Translations under genes and position numbers: made by a program
DNA from: Colivivens sp963626085
Lineage (GTDB): Bacteria; Bacteroidota; Bacteroidia; Bacteroidales; Bacteroidaceae
Length of the DNA stretch: 64,000 bases
Reading direction: 5' to 3'
Assembly: GCA_963626085.1 (NCBI GenBank)
Contig: CAVFVJ010000015.1
Span: forward strand, 62,001-126,000
The notes under the pieces: model-generated
Databases searched by the model: none
What the model was told of the DNA's origin: nothing
Seen by the model: only the letters and a program-made list of their open reading frames with translations
Part shown: positions 19,501 through 25,719 of the stretch, in pieces
Layout of the letters: each line of letters opens with the position of its first letter
How positions within the stretch are numbered: the first letter of the stretch is position 1

Positions 19501-20366
19501 GTCAGCGCACTCTTGATTTCAGTCGTCATGGTTTCGATGTTGTCGTCAGAGAACTCACTGGCAGCAGTCTGGTTGCTGTAAGCAGTATTGGCTCTCGCCA
19601 CGAAATCGTCCACCGTTTTCTTTGCGTTATTATATGTTGCTGTGTAGCTGGAAACGTCCGCCTTCTCGTCCGCTTTCTGTATCTCTTCTATCTTATTGTC
19701 GCATACCTTTTTCAATTCAGCCAGCGTAGACTGAAGTTCTATGCCAGCAGACAGCGCATTTTGGTATGCAACGTAGTTTACCACTGCGTTGTCAATCGCT
19801 GTGCTCATATCGTTGATACTTGCCTCAAGGTCAGCGAGCTTGCCAGTCTCTTGATACTCGATATACTCGTCGATACCGTACTTGCTTATCTCACTGATGA
19901 GAGTTGAAGCATTGCCTGCAAGAGTCTGAAGAGTCTTGTCTGTCGTGTATGAGCTTGCCTTGACATAAAGTGAAGACAGTTGCTTGGTGTACTTGTCCTG
20001 CAGGTTCTTCAGTTCAGTTGCATCTGGAGTTACCTTCACTGTTGTCTCTCTGGCGTAAGAAGATATTGCTTCAACATTCCCCACAAGATACGTCGCTTTA
20101 ACCGTACATGTAGTTTCCTTCTCCAACGTAAACTTACCGTCTGTGAGGGCTGTAGTAGTATTGCCTCCGTCCAAAGAGACAGTCACCGTAAGCTCTTTGT
20201 TTGTTCCCCCGTCAATAACATAGCTACCCTTGGGAAGCGAGAATTCAGTAGAAGCAGAAGATTTACCACCTTGCACGGTAATCGTCACACCGGCACTAGT
20301 AATGTCTGCTGCTGAGATTGCGGCTGTTGCCAAGAAAGCCGCCACTGTCATAGTAATTTTCCTCAT
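13599..20366 (-). CDS. Giant secreted coiled-coil-rich protein with dockerin, cohesin-like module and type IX-like tail
   Basis: 2255 residues. The signal peptide is MRKITMTVAAFLATAAISAA. About 30-110 is a small beta domain (ITVQGGKSSASTEFSLPKGS); about 110-2000 is almost entirely predicted helix, rich in Ala, Lys, Asp, Thr and Ser with few Pro or Cys, resembling a very long coiled coil. Two dockerin-type calcium loops follow (DADGDGVVGVNDYTYIVNVI, DANCDGKIDVADAVAVVNAI; about 2005-2075), then a cohesin-like beta domain (about 2085-2195) and a tail ending in GVNIIRNTDGTSKKVLVK. No catalytic motif is seen. A fibre-like surface scaffold is inference. It heads the three-gene cluster ending at 8955; its promoter is at 20507-20516. 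Confidence 0.75.
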   Translation of the reverse strand: MRKITMTVAAFLATAAISAADITSAGVTITVQGGKSSASTEFSLPKGSYVIDGGTNKELTVTVSLDGGNTTTALTDGKFTLEKETTCTVKATYLVGNVEAISSYARETTVKVTPDATELKNLQDKYTKQLSSLYVKASSYTTDKTLQTLAGNASTLISEISKYGIDEYIEYQETGKLADLEASINDMSTAIDNAVVNYVAYQNALSAGIELQSTLAELKKVCDNKIEEIQKADEKADVSSYTATYNNAKKTVDDFVARANTAYSNQTAASEFSDDNIETMTTEIKSALTTAKEKIEGGSTNDLSYANVKIKVANARSTYNTIAESMYSYLLDKGEGNLYSDIYTDSLTKLRNKCLGVVEAVEKANQSDYDAGKATTDTQTKYSVQIEEAEKAMNAVWTNTKATVDYQRSCYAAATKDIADNVQGYFKDKVTSKTDNKTNADAKTYFQSQMDAIQKKIDDLTASVDATNEKHALKEETGYGVADYAKNKAAILADIDKLYPKVDNAVAEIAANNSAISAIKAVNKTYTDEKAKADDAKNATYNYKGFLAKGKFTATETSISNAISKLTTDREAAYSKSKAAFDKSLKDAVTFNNELTEKISGVNKSIDAYKKAMSSAMSSYKKIYDEYTAFKTAVDKLKEASKENTEVTIDGSSDGTTYAAQIQEYETSYDAIVNSLDTAYTKYSDVKVNGLTIVTVLEKLLESSEYNAVANKTTEINGYANNYASNKSRWENSAVEATFESTLKRADDLVKELGKALVTYDKETYGKKCEELNKEKDGYNTTLSGYETSIETKRSATASAETISELLEINSKLESLKTDVAKLSTKAENAKTEYAAETSALNALDLEIVELTHKVGGGKKTVSVNGVTTVIYDYPGIENTLNGNNTSHRRSFNDEISNVYTLLSNLSFDIDSSYVAETLRKDKQDSKGDNNQTVLGYDSRKSSINTVIEKLIELAKNENANDKNQIAFDLEKTNAGVSALISTAKADVEKVATGDGKTYFDNVISGYETEYKDIETNQEKYYKENVTTVKVEGITYSGMTDTSKNMTFNHTGLTTKLNTLVSNIKAVAGKAKANNEAYTTLTANLKKVNDTWKTVFQTVSGAATSSAHQAAINALNDEKTKLNNFEKTLKSDFGRGLASDNQTSLQSALNDINTTIGELSTNWKSDYDKAVTADNATRYNSFNTAYTALNKTYKEYVDVVTAMSKTSFASKVTDDLVALTGENGIFSYAEKISALKTKADTEFNATVTSAESDLYDANEVNKDTADVYKAKIIEMSEKYCEAVNTQAHSEYANDLVAAQILYSAALNDIKTTTNATDDEAKAALKDVGDIISGASALKGKDGKFVDNMALQYENTYKAKLSTVEGLIPADKLAAANTVWNARITEASQRAVSESKEIAGFKSTKNADYATQYATLAKNINDASTAWDKIAAADKYTKFGDAYTTLNNFINTYSTRVINKVNVTHTAIYWSAYDDNEAYKTDDIWYNKMLDEVSGLQAVLDEEQAFAEDMIVARELDVLVADYQDDVDGFTSSAEDYHKNYTSSEANYNTLLASIKTKKAEIQATASKGIKYETIKAENARFNVVLGQLNLDYVNATAAEGMDAATIATYKKTLEGYSEENTKIYKAFTDGLKATKDADKLAAMNTAKAAYLALEKKIGTTKSELTALFDKNANATAQTALQTAINNVKTTQESLVKQLADCHAPVVEAFKSDVDAMGETIKPVQAKLDESVADATVLLYEDVISASIKKVADTYAGLDTKIKNMEDPYDVNDTKYIELSGVITELSNSLKAVYDKTADFILEEKDYGKYSVSNKWVSNWQTVRDHDNETIADKIAKEKESIDGLNATGTGLTAKSTVNKSVIMKLIVAYERDLSYYNAEQLTSEYSTSKEKALIYQLIEVKEKIASNVYTENYTKTLDYKVDSISKEIDAVSEWNTKFGKRDNTVTDDFLTYYLNGDENDAKKGSSYENYAKYYEGTTPYLAIMDNVAKIESAIAALDKDADKIVGDADGDGVVGVNDYTYIVNVIMESDLVDIPEEGTEAFKLADANCDGKIDVADAVAVVNAILGKNTTSSAAVRRASSYDAGSSMSLVGEGSGYSQRIAVNLSSSVAFVGGQIDVVLPEGMTANGASLGERASSLELRSATLKSGVTRLLITSVENNEIGGSEGAVAYIDVNVTPSYKGQAIELSSAVFADANGRRYSIGLDGEATGISSVTTTEYIKGKVYSVGGQVFDGLKKGVNIIRNTDGTSKKVLVK

Positions 20367-20472
20367 AATCTAGTTGGTTTAGTTTATAAATTATTCATTT
20401 TCAATCTACTCTATTGACAGGCTCCACTGCGTATCCGTCCACCTTATTAATAGTGTGCTGCAGCTGGCAGGA

Positions 20473-20486
20473 ACCGTATATACGGT
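20473..20486. repeat. Perfect 14-bp palindrome in the leader of the giant protein gene
   Basis: ACCGTATATACGGT lies downstream of the predicted transcription start and about 107 bases before the start codon. It could be an operator or simply a leader hairpin. Confidence 0.5.
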
Positions 20487-20506
20487 AACACCCCTGTACT
20501 TTGCAC

Positions 20507-20542
20507 TGCAAAAGTATGTCAAGCAATTAAAATGAAGAATCA
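20507..20542 (-). promoter_or_regulatory. Promoter of the giant secreted protein gene
   Basis: Minus-strand TACTTTTGCA (20507-20516) is a -7 box, with a TTG at about 20540-20542 where a -33 box is expected. The predicted leader is about 135 bases. Confidence 0.5.
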
Positions 20543-20638
20543 ATAAAACGTGCCTTTTCGTGAAACCCTACGTTTTTTTCGTCAATTTTCATGACCGCCT
20601 CAAAACATTCAATTCCAGTCGCCACAGTTGTACCCAAA

Positions 20639-20666
20639 AGACAATAGAGACAATGAGAGACAATAG
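20639..20666. repeat. Three AGACAAT direct repeats next to the LytTR gene
   Basis: AGACAAT begins at 20639, 20648 and 20658, that is every 9-10 bases, in the gap between the LytTR gene and the giant-protein promoter. LytTR proteins bind short direct repeats, so this is a possible binding site, but its spacing is shorter than in classical sites. Confidence 0.4.
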
Positions 20667-20668
20667 CC

Positions 20669-21022
20669 TCAGACTGTTTCGGGAAAAGAATCCATAAGCT
20701 CACGCAACACTGGCTTCGACAGGCACAGCACCACTGGCTTGCCGGTGGTGGTCATCAGTGTGAGTTGCTGTTTAGATGTGCTAATACTGTGAATCATGGC
20801 AAGATTGACAATGTACTTGCGCCCGATTCGTCTGAAGTTGTCCTTCGCCCCACTTTCGAGGAGTTCTTCAATACGTTTGAGTCCGAACGGTATCATGAAG
20901 TTGGAACCGGTGGAATACGACACATACGTATAATGGTCGTCAGCCATGAAATACTGGGTAAGCGACAAGTCTATCAGATAGAGTTCGTCGTGATGCTTCA
21001 AGTACAGTGTGGTATCATTCAT
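20669..21022 (-). CDS. Stand-alone LytTR DNA-binding protein
   Basis: 117 residues that are essentially only a LytTR DNA-binding domain (FMADDHYTYVSYSTG, ELLESGAKDNFRRIGRKYIV, the typical F-x-R-I-x-R-x-Y-x-V-N core). No receiver or membrane domain is present. It is transcribed toward the giant secreted-protein gene on the same strand, 302 bases upstream of it, and may regulate it. No -7 box is visible close to its start; the nearest good promoter is that of the candidate RNA at 21539-21570, so the gene could be expressed by read-through of that RNA's terminator. Confidence 0.85.
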   Translation of the reverse strand: MNDTTLYLKHHDELYLIDLSLTQYFMADDHYTYVSYSTGSNFMIPFGLKRIEELLESGAKDNFRRIGRKYIVNLAMIHSISTSKQQLTLMTTTGKPVVLCLSKPVLRELMDSFPETV

Positions 21023-21086
21023 ATAATGTTCGTTCTTTTTGTGGTTCTACAGGATCTGGAACTTAGTCCTTGTAATCAATGTTCAC

Positions 21087-21533
21087 AAAAAAGCGTGGAA
21101 TCTTTGAAGTGTCTATTCATACACGCTGAGGCTCTTCCAACTGCCCCTTAAAGTTGAATAGACAACGTCAGAACCCACGCCGATATGAATAATATACCCC
21201 CATAAGAGACCTTACAACAAAGCGGACGATAAACGTTAAGATTACTGTCACTTGTCATTAGGTCTCCTCGGGATTGATACTATCACACCCTGAGCATCTA
21301 CCGTTGGCCATATTCAAGACTCTAAGATACTGAACGTATTTGGAAGATTTCAGCGTGTCTAAAACACAGCGATGATAAACGCTTTCTAATTAAGGATCGC
21401 ATTTCTGTCCCATCCTTCCGAATAGATCTGTCACCACAGACAGCACCACCATCAGCTTTGCGTGGGCTTTCCAAACAGCCTTGCCGTGTAAGAACCCGTC
21501 TAACGGTGGCAATCGCCATTCGGTCATGCAATC
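21087..21533 (-). ncRNA. Candidate structured non-coding RNA or long leader of the LytTR gene
   Basis: A region of about 447 bases without a convincing ORF lies between a good -7/-33 promoter and a terminator-like end. Several local stems are visible on the minus strand: CTGTC/GACAG, GGCT/AGCC and CCGT/ACGG near 21430-21520, AGGAGACCT paired with AGGTCTCTT (about 21205-21270), and a final arm in which GCGTGG pairs with CCACGC and a 10-bp TGTCTATTCA / TGAATAGACA stem lies inside, followed by T6 (21087-21092). I could not match it to tmRNA, RNase P RNA, SRP RNA or a known riboswitch. It could be a free small RNA or a regulated 5' leader of the LytTR gene. Confidence 0.45.
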
Positions 21534-21538
21534 TGCGG

Positions 21539-21570
21539 CAAAGATATGCTAAATAAATGATACAAACAAA
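21539..21570 (-). promoter_or_regulatory. Promoter of the candidate RNA
   Basis: Minus-strand TATCTTTG (21539-21546) and TTTG (21567-21570) are 20 bases apart, a close match to the Bacteroidetes -7/-33 pair. Transcription would start near 21531. Confidence 0.55.
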
Positions 21571-21659
21571 TCTTTTCCGTAAAAATTTTGTTTTACATGA
21601 TATTTTCCTGCTGTTTCGCTCCTTTCCAAAAGACAAGAGCCAGGTCAGACTGACTTCAA

Positions 21660-21721
21660 TAGTAGGTGACGTGTCCCACGTCACAGATTATTAATTGTGC
21701 AGTGGGACACTGCACCTACTA
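21660..21721. repeat. Paired-hairpin repeat, copy B (complete)
   Basis: The most regular copy: TAGTAG, hairpin GTGACGTG-TCC-CACGTCAC (21666-21684), a 12-base AT-rich spacer, hairpin GTGCAGTG-GGA-CACTGCAC (21697-21715), CTACTA. The outer ends are inverted repeats of each other, so the 62-bp unit is quasi-symmetric. Confidence 0.85.
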
Positions 21722-21882
21722 ACCATAGTTCAAGGTACTCCTATATAATATGGTATTAATGAATGGAACATCTCCATTACCCACTACCCACTCAAATCAG
21801 CATAGACCCTATAAGATTCAGATTGTTGAGTGTAGCATAGTTTTACGATAGAACTATATGAAAGTATCTTTATCCCTATATT

Positions 21883-21978
21883 AAATCTCCGTTCCGTTGT
21901 TCGGAATGTGCGTTCCGTACTACGGAACGGCCGTTCCGAACTTGCGAATGTGCATTCCGTAGTACGGAACGGAGATTT
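21883..21978. repeat. 96-bp palindromic element built from ATTCCGT/ACGGAAT units
   Basis: The ends AAATCTCCGTTCCG and CGGAACGGAGATTT are perfect inverted repeats. The inside contains GTTCCGTACTACGGAAC, GAACGG/CCGTTC and ATTCCGTAGTACGGAA blocks. It has no ORF. The remaining bases from 21722 to 22130 show nothing I can identify. Confidence 0.8.
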
Positions 21979-22132
21979 CGACTATGGGAGGATACAACTT
22001 ATCATTACTTTGTCAACAGATCTACAAATGCCGCTACAGAATCAATACAACAACAGACCGTCTTTAACAGCCATCTAACACCTCTTAAATGGGGCTCGAG
22101 TGAAAAACATAGAAAAAGTATACTGTCCTTTA

Positions 22133-22162
22133 TTGTCGAATAAAAAACAAGTCGTATATTTG
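22133..22162 (+). promoter_or_regulatory. Promoter of the NfeD-flotillin operon
   Basis: TATATTTG (22155-22162) is the -7 box and TTG at 22133-22135 the likely -33 box. The start codon is 26 bases downstream. Confidence 0.6.
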
Positions 22163-22187
22163 CACACGTAACAAAACTGTACCGAAT

Positions 22188-22772
22188 ATGACCGACCTGT
22201 TGACTTTTTACAGTTCCATGCCGACAATGCTTCAGATATACTGGGGATGTGCGGTAGTGGCATCAGTGATATTCATACTGCAGACCGCACTCACACTCAT
22301 AGGCATTGATCAAGTGGACACTGCCACCGACTTCGACGGAGGCGGAACCATGGACTTGGGAGGAGGCATGAACCTCTTTACCATAAGGAATCTGATGGGT
22401 TTCCTCATCGGCTTCGGATGGACAGGGGTATGCTTCTGGGACACGATAGACAGCCAGTTGTGGCTCACCCTACTGGCACTGGTTGTGGGTTGCCTCTTCG
22501 TAGGGATTTTTGTCTTCATCTACAAGCAGACACGCAAGTTGGAGCAAAACGGAGCGTTCAACATAAATGTAGTGCTCGGACAAACTGCCGACGTGTACCT
22601 CCGCATACCAGCAGTGGGAGACGGCAAAGGTAAGATACAGATAAGCATCAACGGTGCGGTACAGGAGTTCGACGCTGTGACCGACGGAACAGAACTCATA
22701 CCCACAGGACACAAGGTGAGGGTGACAGGCATTATTGACGGAGAGACCGTGAGAGTGACGGACAATATATAA
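22188..22772 (+). CDS. NfeD-like membrane protein with C-terminal OB-fold
   Basis: 194 residues: hydrophobic segments at about 15-40, 66-86 and 90-113, then a soluble C-terminal domain (about 125-194; LGQTADVYLRIPAVGDGKGK, ELIPTGHKVRVTGIIDGETV) with the OB-fold look of the NfeD/YqiJ family. NfeD proteins occur next to flotillins and are thought to help organise membrane microdomains. The flotillin gene follows 60 bases downstream on the same strand, which supports the call. Confidence 0.82.
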   Translation: MTDLLTFYSSMPTMLQIYWGCAVVASVIFILQTALTLIGIDQVDTATDFDGGGTMDLGGGMNLFTIRNLMGFLIGFGWTGVCFWDTIDSQLWLTLLALVVGCLFVGIFVFIYKQTRKLEQNGAFNINVVLGQTADVYLRIPAVGDGKGKIQISINGAVQEFDAVTDGTELIPTGHKVRVTGIIDGETVRVTDNI

Positions 22773-22832
22773 TGACGGCATAAAAACAGTTTTCAAACAA
22801 CAAGAACCAATAACCAATAAACAATCACACAG

Positions 22833-24212
22833 ATGGAAGTATACATGATTTTCATTGCAATCATCGTGGCAGTGGTGTTCTTCATTGCAATAGTCAACAG
22901 ATACAGACGCTGCCCATCAGACAAGATCCTGGTAGTCTACGGAACCACAGGCAAGAGAGGCTCAGCCAAGTGTATCCACGGAGGAGGTACGTTCGTGTGG
23001 CCCATCATACAAGACTACGCCTACCTCAGTCTGACCCCGATCAGTATCGACGCCAACCTGACCAACGCACTTAGCCGTCAGAACATACGCGTCGACGTGC
23101 CGAGCCGCTTCACCGTCGGTATATCCACCGACCCCGAATATATGACAGCTGCAGCTGAACGACTGCTCGGACTCACGCCCGGACAGATACAGGAGTTGGC
23201 ACGAGATATCCTCTTCGGACAACTACGTCTGGTCATCGCCACCATGAGCATCGAAGAACTCAACAATGATCGAGACAAGTTCCTGGAGGCAATAAGTGCC
23301 AATGTGGAAGTGGAACTCAAGAAGATCGGACTGAGACTCATCAACGTCAACGTAACCGACATCAAGGACGAGTCGGGCTACATCGAGGCACTCGGACGCG
23401 AGGCTGCCGCTAAAGCAATCAACGAGGCTAAGGTGAGAGTGGCAGAGCAGGACAAGCTCGGAGAAATCGGTAAGGCTGAAGCTCAGAAAGAGACACGAAT
23501 CCGCACGAGTGCCGCCAATGCTGATGCCGTGCAGGGCGAGAACGCTGCCAAGATAGAGATTGCCAACTCCGAATCGGCACGCCGACAGGCTGAGGCAGAG
23601 GCACAGCGCAAGGCCAATGCAGCAGAAAAGGTGGCAGAGGCACGGGCACTACAGGAAGCGTACGCTGCTGAGAAAGAAGCTGAGGAGTCACGTGCAGACC
23701 GTGAACGCTCCACCCAAACCGCCAATATCATCGTGCAACAGGAGATTGAGAAGAAACGTCGTATCATCGAAGCGGAAGCGGAGGCAGAAAAGATACGTGT
23801 CAACGCCAAGGGAGAAGCAGATGCCATCTTTGCCAAGATGGAGGCAGAGGCAAAGGGATACTACGAAGTGCTCACCAAACAGGCTGCCGGTTACGACAAG
23901 ATGGTACAGGCAGCTGGAGGCGATGCAGACAAGGCATACCAGCTGTTGCTCATCGAGAAACTGCCTGAACTGGTGAAGATTCAAGTAGACGCCATCAAGG
24001 GCATCAATATCGACCATGTGACTGTTTGGGACAGTGGAACGGGCACGGACGGCAAAGGCAGTACTGCTGGCTTCCTGTCTGGACTGATGAAAAGCATCCC
24101 ACCACTGAACGAGTTGTTCGACCAAGCAGGACTCAACCTGCCGGAATATCTCGCAAAGAAGAAAGACACGGTTGCGGAGTCGGACACTTCCGAGAAGGAC
24201 GCAGAAGCATAG
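22833..24212 (+). CDS. Flotillin (SPFH/Band 7 family)
   Basis: 459 residues. One N-terminal membrane segment (about 4-20) is followed by the SPFH domain (VPSRFTVGISTDPEYMTAAA, LGLTPGQIQELARDILFGQL) and a long Ala-Glu-rich coiled coil (about 215-350), with a short tail containing PPLNELFDQAGLNLPEYL. Flotillins scaffold membrane microdomains. It shares an operon with the NfeD-like gene upstream; the DUF4861 gene starts 5 bases after its stop. Confidence 0.93.
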   Translation: MEVYMIFIAIIVAVVFFIAIVNRYRRCPSDKILVVYGTTGKRGSAKCIHGGGTFVWPIIQDYAYLSLTPISIDANLTNALSRQNIRVDVPSRFTVGISTDPEYMTAAAERLLGLTPGQIQELARDILFGQLRLVIATMSIEELNNDRDKFLEAISANVEVELKKIGLRLINVNVTDIKDESGYIEALGREAAAKAINEAKVRVAEQDKLGEIGKAEAQKETRIRTSAANADAVQGENAAKIEIANSESARRQAEAEAQRKANAAEKVAEARALQEAYAAEKEAEESRADRERSTQTANIIVQQEIEKKRRIIEAEAEAEKIRVNAKGEADAIFAKMEAEAKGYYEVLTKQAAGYDKMVQAAGGDADKAYQLLLIEKLPELVKIQVDAIKGINIDHVTVWDSGTGTDGKGSTAGFLSGLMKSIPPLNELFDQAGLNLPEYLAKKKDTVAESDTSEKDAEA

Positions 24213-24217
24213 ACTCT

Positions 24218-25426
24218 ATGGGAATACGCATATACACCTTATTTATATTAGGACTTGTAGCGACTGGACTGAATGCCCGGTCGCTACAGTTCACTTTGTC
24301 AGTGGACAACACGGTAACACAAGACAGAAGAGACGAGCCAGTCGTAGTAAGACTCAACCAACTGAAACACCTTGACTTCACCGTAAGAGGAGCTGACATC
24401 GAATGCGGAGGGACATCACTACCCTATCAGCTTGACGACATGGACGGAGACAACAAAGCAGACGAGCTGGTCTTCCTAATAGACATAGAAGCTGGAGACA
24501 GACAGACCTATACCGTCAGGCTGGACGACACAGACGACGAGAGACGGTTCACGCCACGAGTATATGCGGACATGCAACTCGATGACAAGAAAGGCAAGCA
24601 CCCGTTCATCACAGCTATCGAAGCCCCAGGCGACAGTTACCTGTATAGTGACCTCTACCACCACGGAGCCGCCTTCGAGAGTGAACTGACAGCCTACCGC
24701 ATCTACTTCGACCACCGACAGAACATCGACATCTACGGAAAGAGACTGAGACGGTTGGAACTGGCAGATACCCATTTCTACACAACACCCGAACAGATGG
24801 AGCAAAACTACGGATGCGATGTACTGTGGGCTGGAAACAGTATCGGATGCGGCTCGTTCAAGAGATGGGACGGCAAAAGCACGGTCAACATAGAGCCAGT
24901 GAAGACAAGAGGACAAAAGATAATCGCCAATGGTCCGCTGCGCACCGTAGTAAAGGTATGGGACTACGGCTGGAACGGGCTCAACATGACACAGTATTAT
25001 ATTATGTACGCAGGACACAGAGACTGTCAGGTACATGTGGAGTTCGACAAGCCACTGGACACACAAGTATTCACCACCGGAGTGCAGAAAGTAGGACAGA
25101 CACCAAAGGGATTTGCGGACGCAGGAGGCACAGCTGCCTCATGGGGCTGCGACTACCCCGAGATGGGAAAGAAAGAACAGTTTCCGCCAGAGACTGTCGG
25201 GCTGGCAGTATACGTACCACGACAGTATGTCGCACATGCGCTGGAGACAGAACTCAACTACCTGTTGATTCTAAAGGCTCCACAGCGGAACAGCCTCGAC
25301 TACTATGTGAGTTTCTGTGCCGACAAGGAAGAGAACGGCTACCACAACGCAGCCGAATGGTTCGAAGCAGTCGAAAGGTGGAAAGAGGAAGTGAGCAATC
25401 CGGTGAAAGTCAAAATAAAAGAATGA
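24218..25426 (+). CDS. DUF4861 family secreted protein
   Basis: 402 residues with a signal peptide (MGIRIYTLFILGLVATGLNA), so periplasmic or exported. The body matches the DUF4861 family found in Bacteroidetes polysaccharide-degradation settings (YSDLYHHGAAFESELTAYRI, GCGSFKRWDGKS, ELNYLLILKAPQRNSLDYYV). The biochemical function is not known to me. The open frame extends back inside the flotillin gene, but the signal peptide fixes the start at 24218. Placement 5 bases behind a flotillin gene rather than in a polysaccharide locus is unusual. Confidence 0.8.
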   Translation: MGIRIYTLFILGLVATGLNARSLQFTLSVDNTVTQDRRDEPVVVRLNQLKHLDFTVRGADIECGGTSLPYQLDDMDGDNKADELVFLIDIEAGDRQTYTVRLDDTDDERRFTPRVYADMQLDDKKGKHPFITAIEAPGDSYLYSDLYHHGAAFESELTAYRIYFDHRQNIDIYGKRLRRLELADTHFYTTPEQMEQNYGCDVLWAGNSIGCGSFKRWDGKSTVNIEPVKTRGQKIIANGPLRTVVKVWDYGWNGLNMTQYYIMYAGHRDCQVHVEFDKPLDTQVFTTGVQKVGQTPKGFADAGGTAASWGCDYPEMGKKEQFPPETVGLAVYVPRQYVAHALETELNYLLILKAPQRNSLDYYVSFCADKEENGYHNAAEWFEAVERWKEEVSNPVKVKIKE

Positions 25427-25719
25427 ACGGCAGAAAAGGATAAAAAGAGGCTTCTGCAAAATAAAAAGTAGGCACGTGCGTTTAGATAGGTAAAGACGAT
25501 AGTAACAAACCAATCCATTTGCCTATGCAGCACTCTACTTCAAGACTAAAGCCACATTGTTCCCAACTGAGTTCGGTTGCCACGTCAAGAAGACATGACA
25601 CCACGACACGACTGCACGCCAGCAGTGAGACACTGAACTTCATCCGTTTTTTCGCACGCACCTACCAGCCAGCAGCCTGCGTATAACAACCTCAAACAAA
25701 AACACATAAGAATACAAAG

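Noticed and set aside
8955..20366. A true cellulosome
   Set aside because: No catalytic domains or multi-cohesin scaffoldin are present; only the general domain resemblance is supported.
21087..21533. tmRNA, RNase P RNA or SRP RNA
   Set aside because: No tRNA-like ends, no GAGGAAAGTCC-type P4 core and no SRP loop motif were found.
21322..21684. 120-codon minus-strand frame in the gene-poor stretch
   Set aside because: Its start overlaps the paired-hairpin repeat and it crosses the promoter at 21539-21570; composition does not look coding. The region is better read as a structured RNA.
25427..25719. Possible small gene or RNA between the DUF4861 gene and mfd
   Set aside because: No convincing start, promoter, hairpin or homology was visible.
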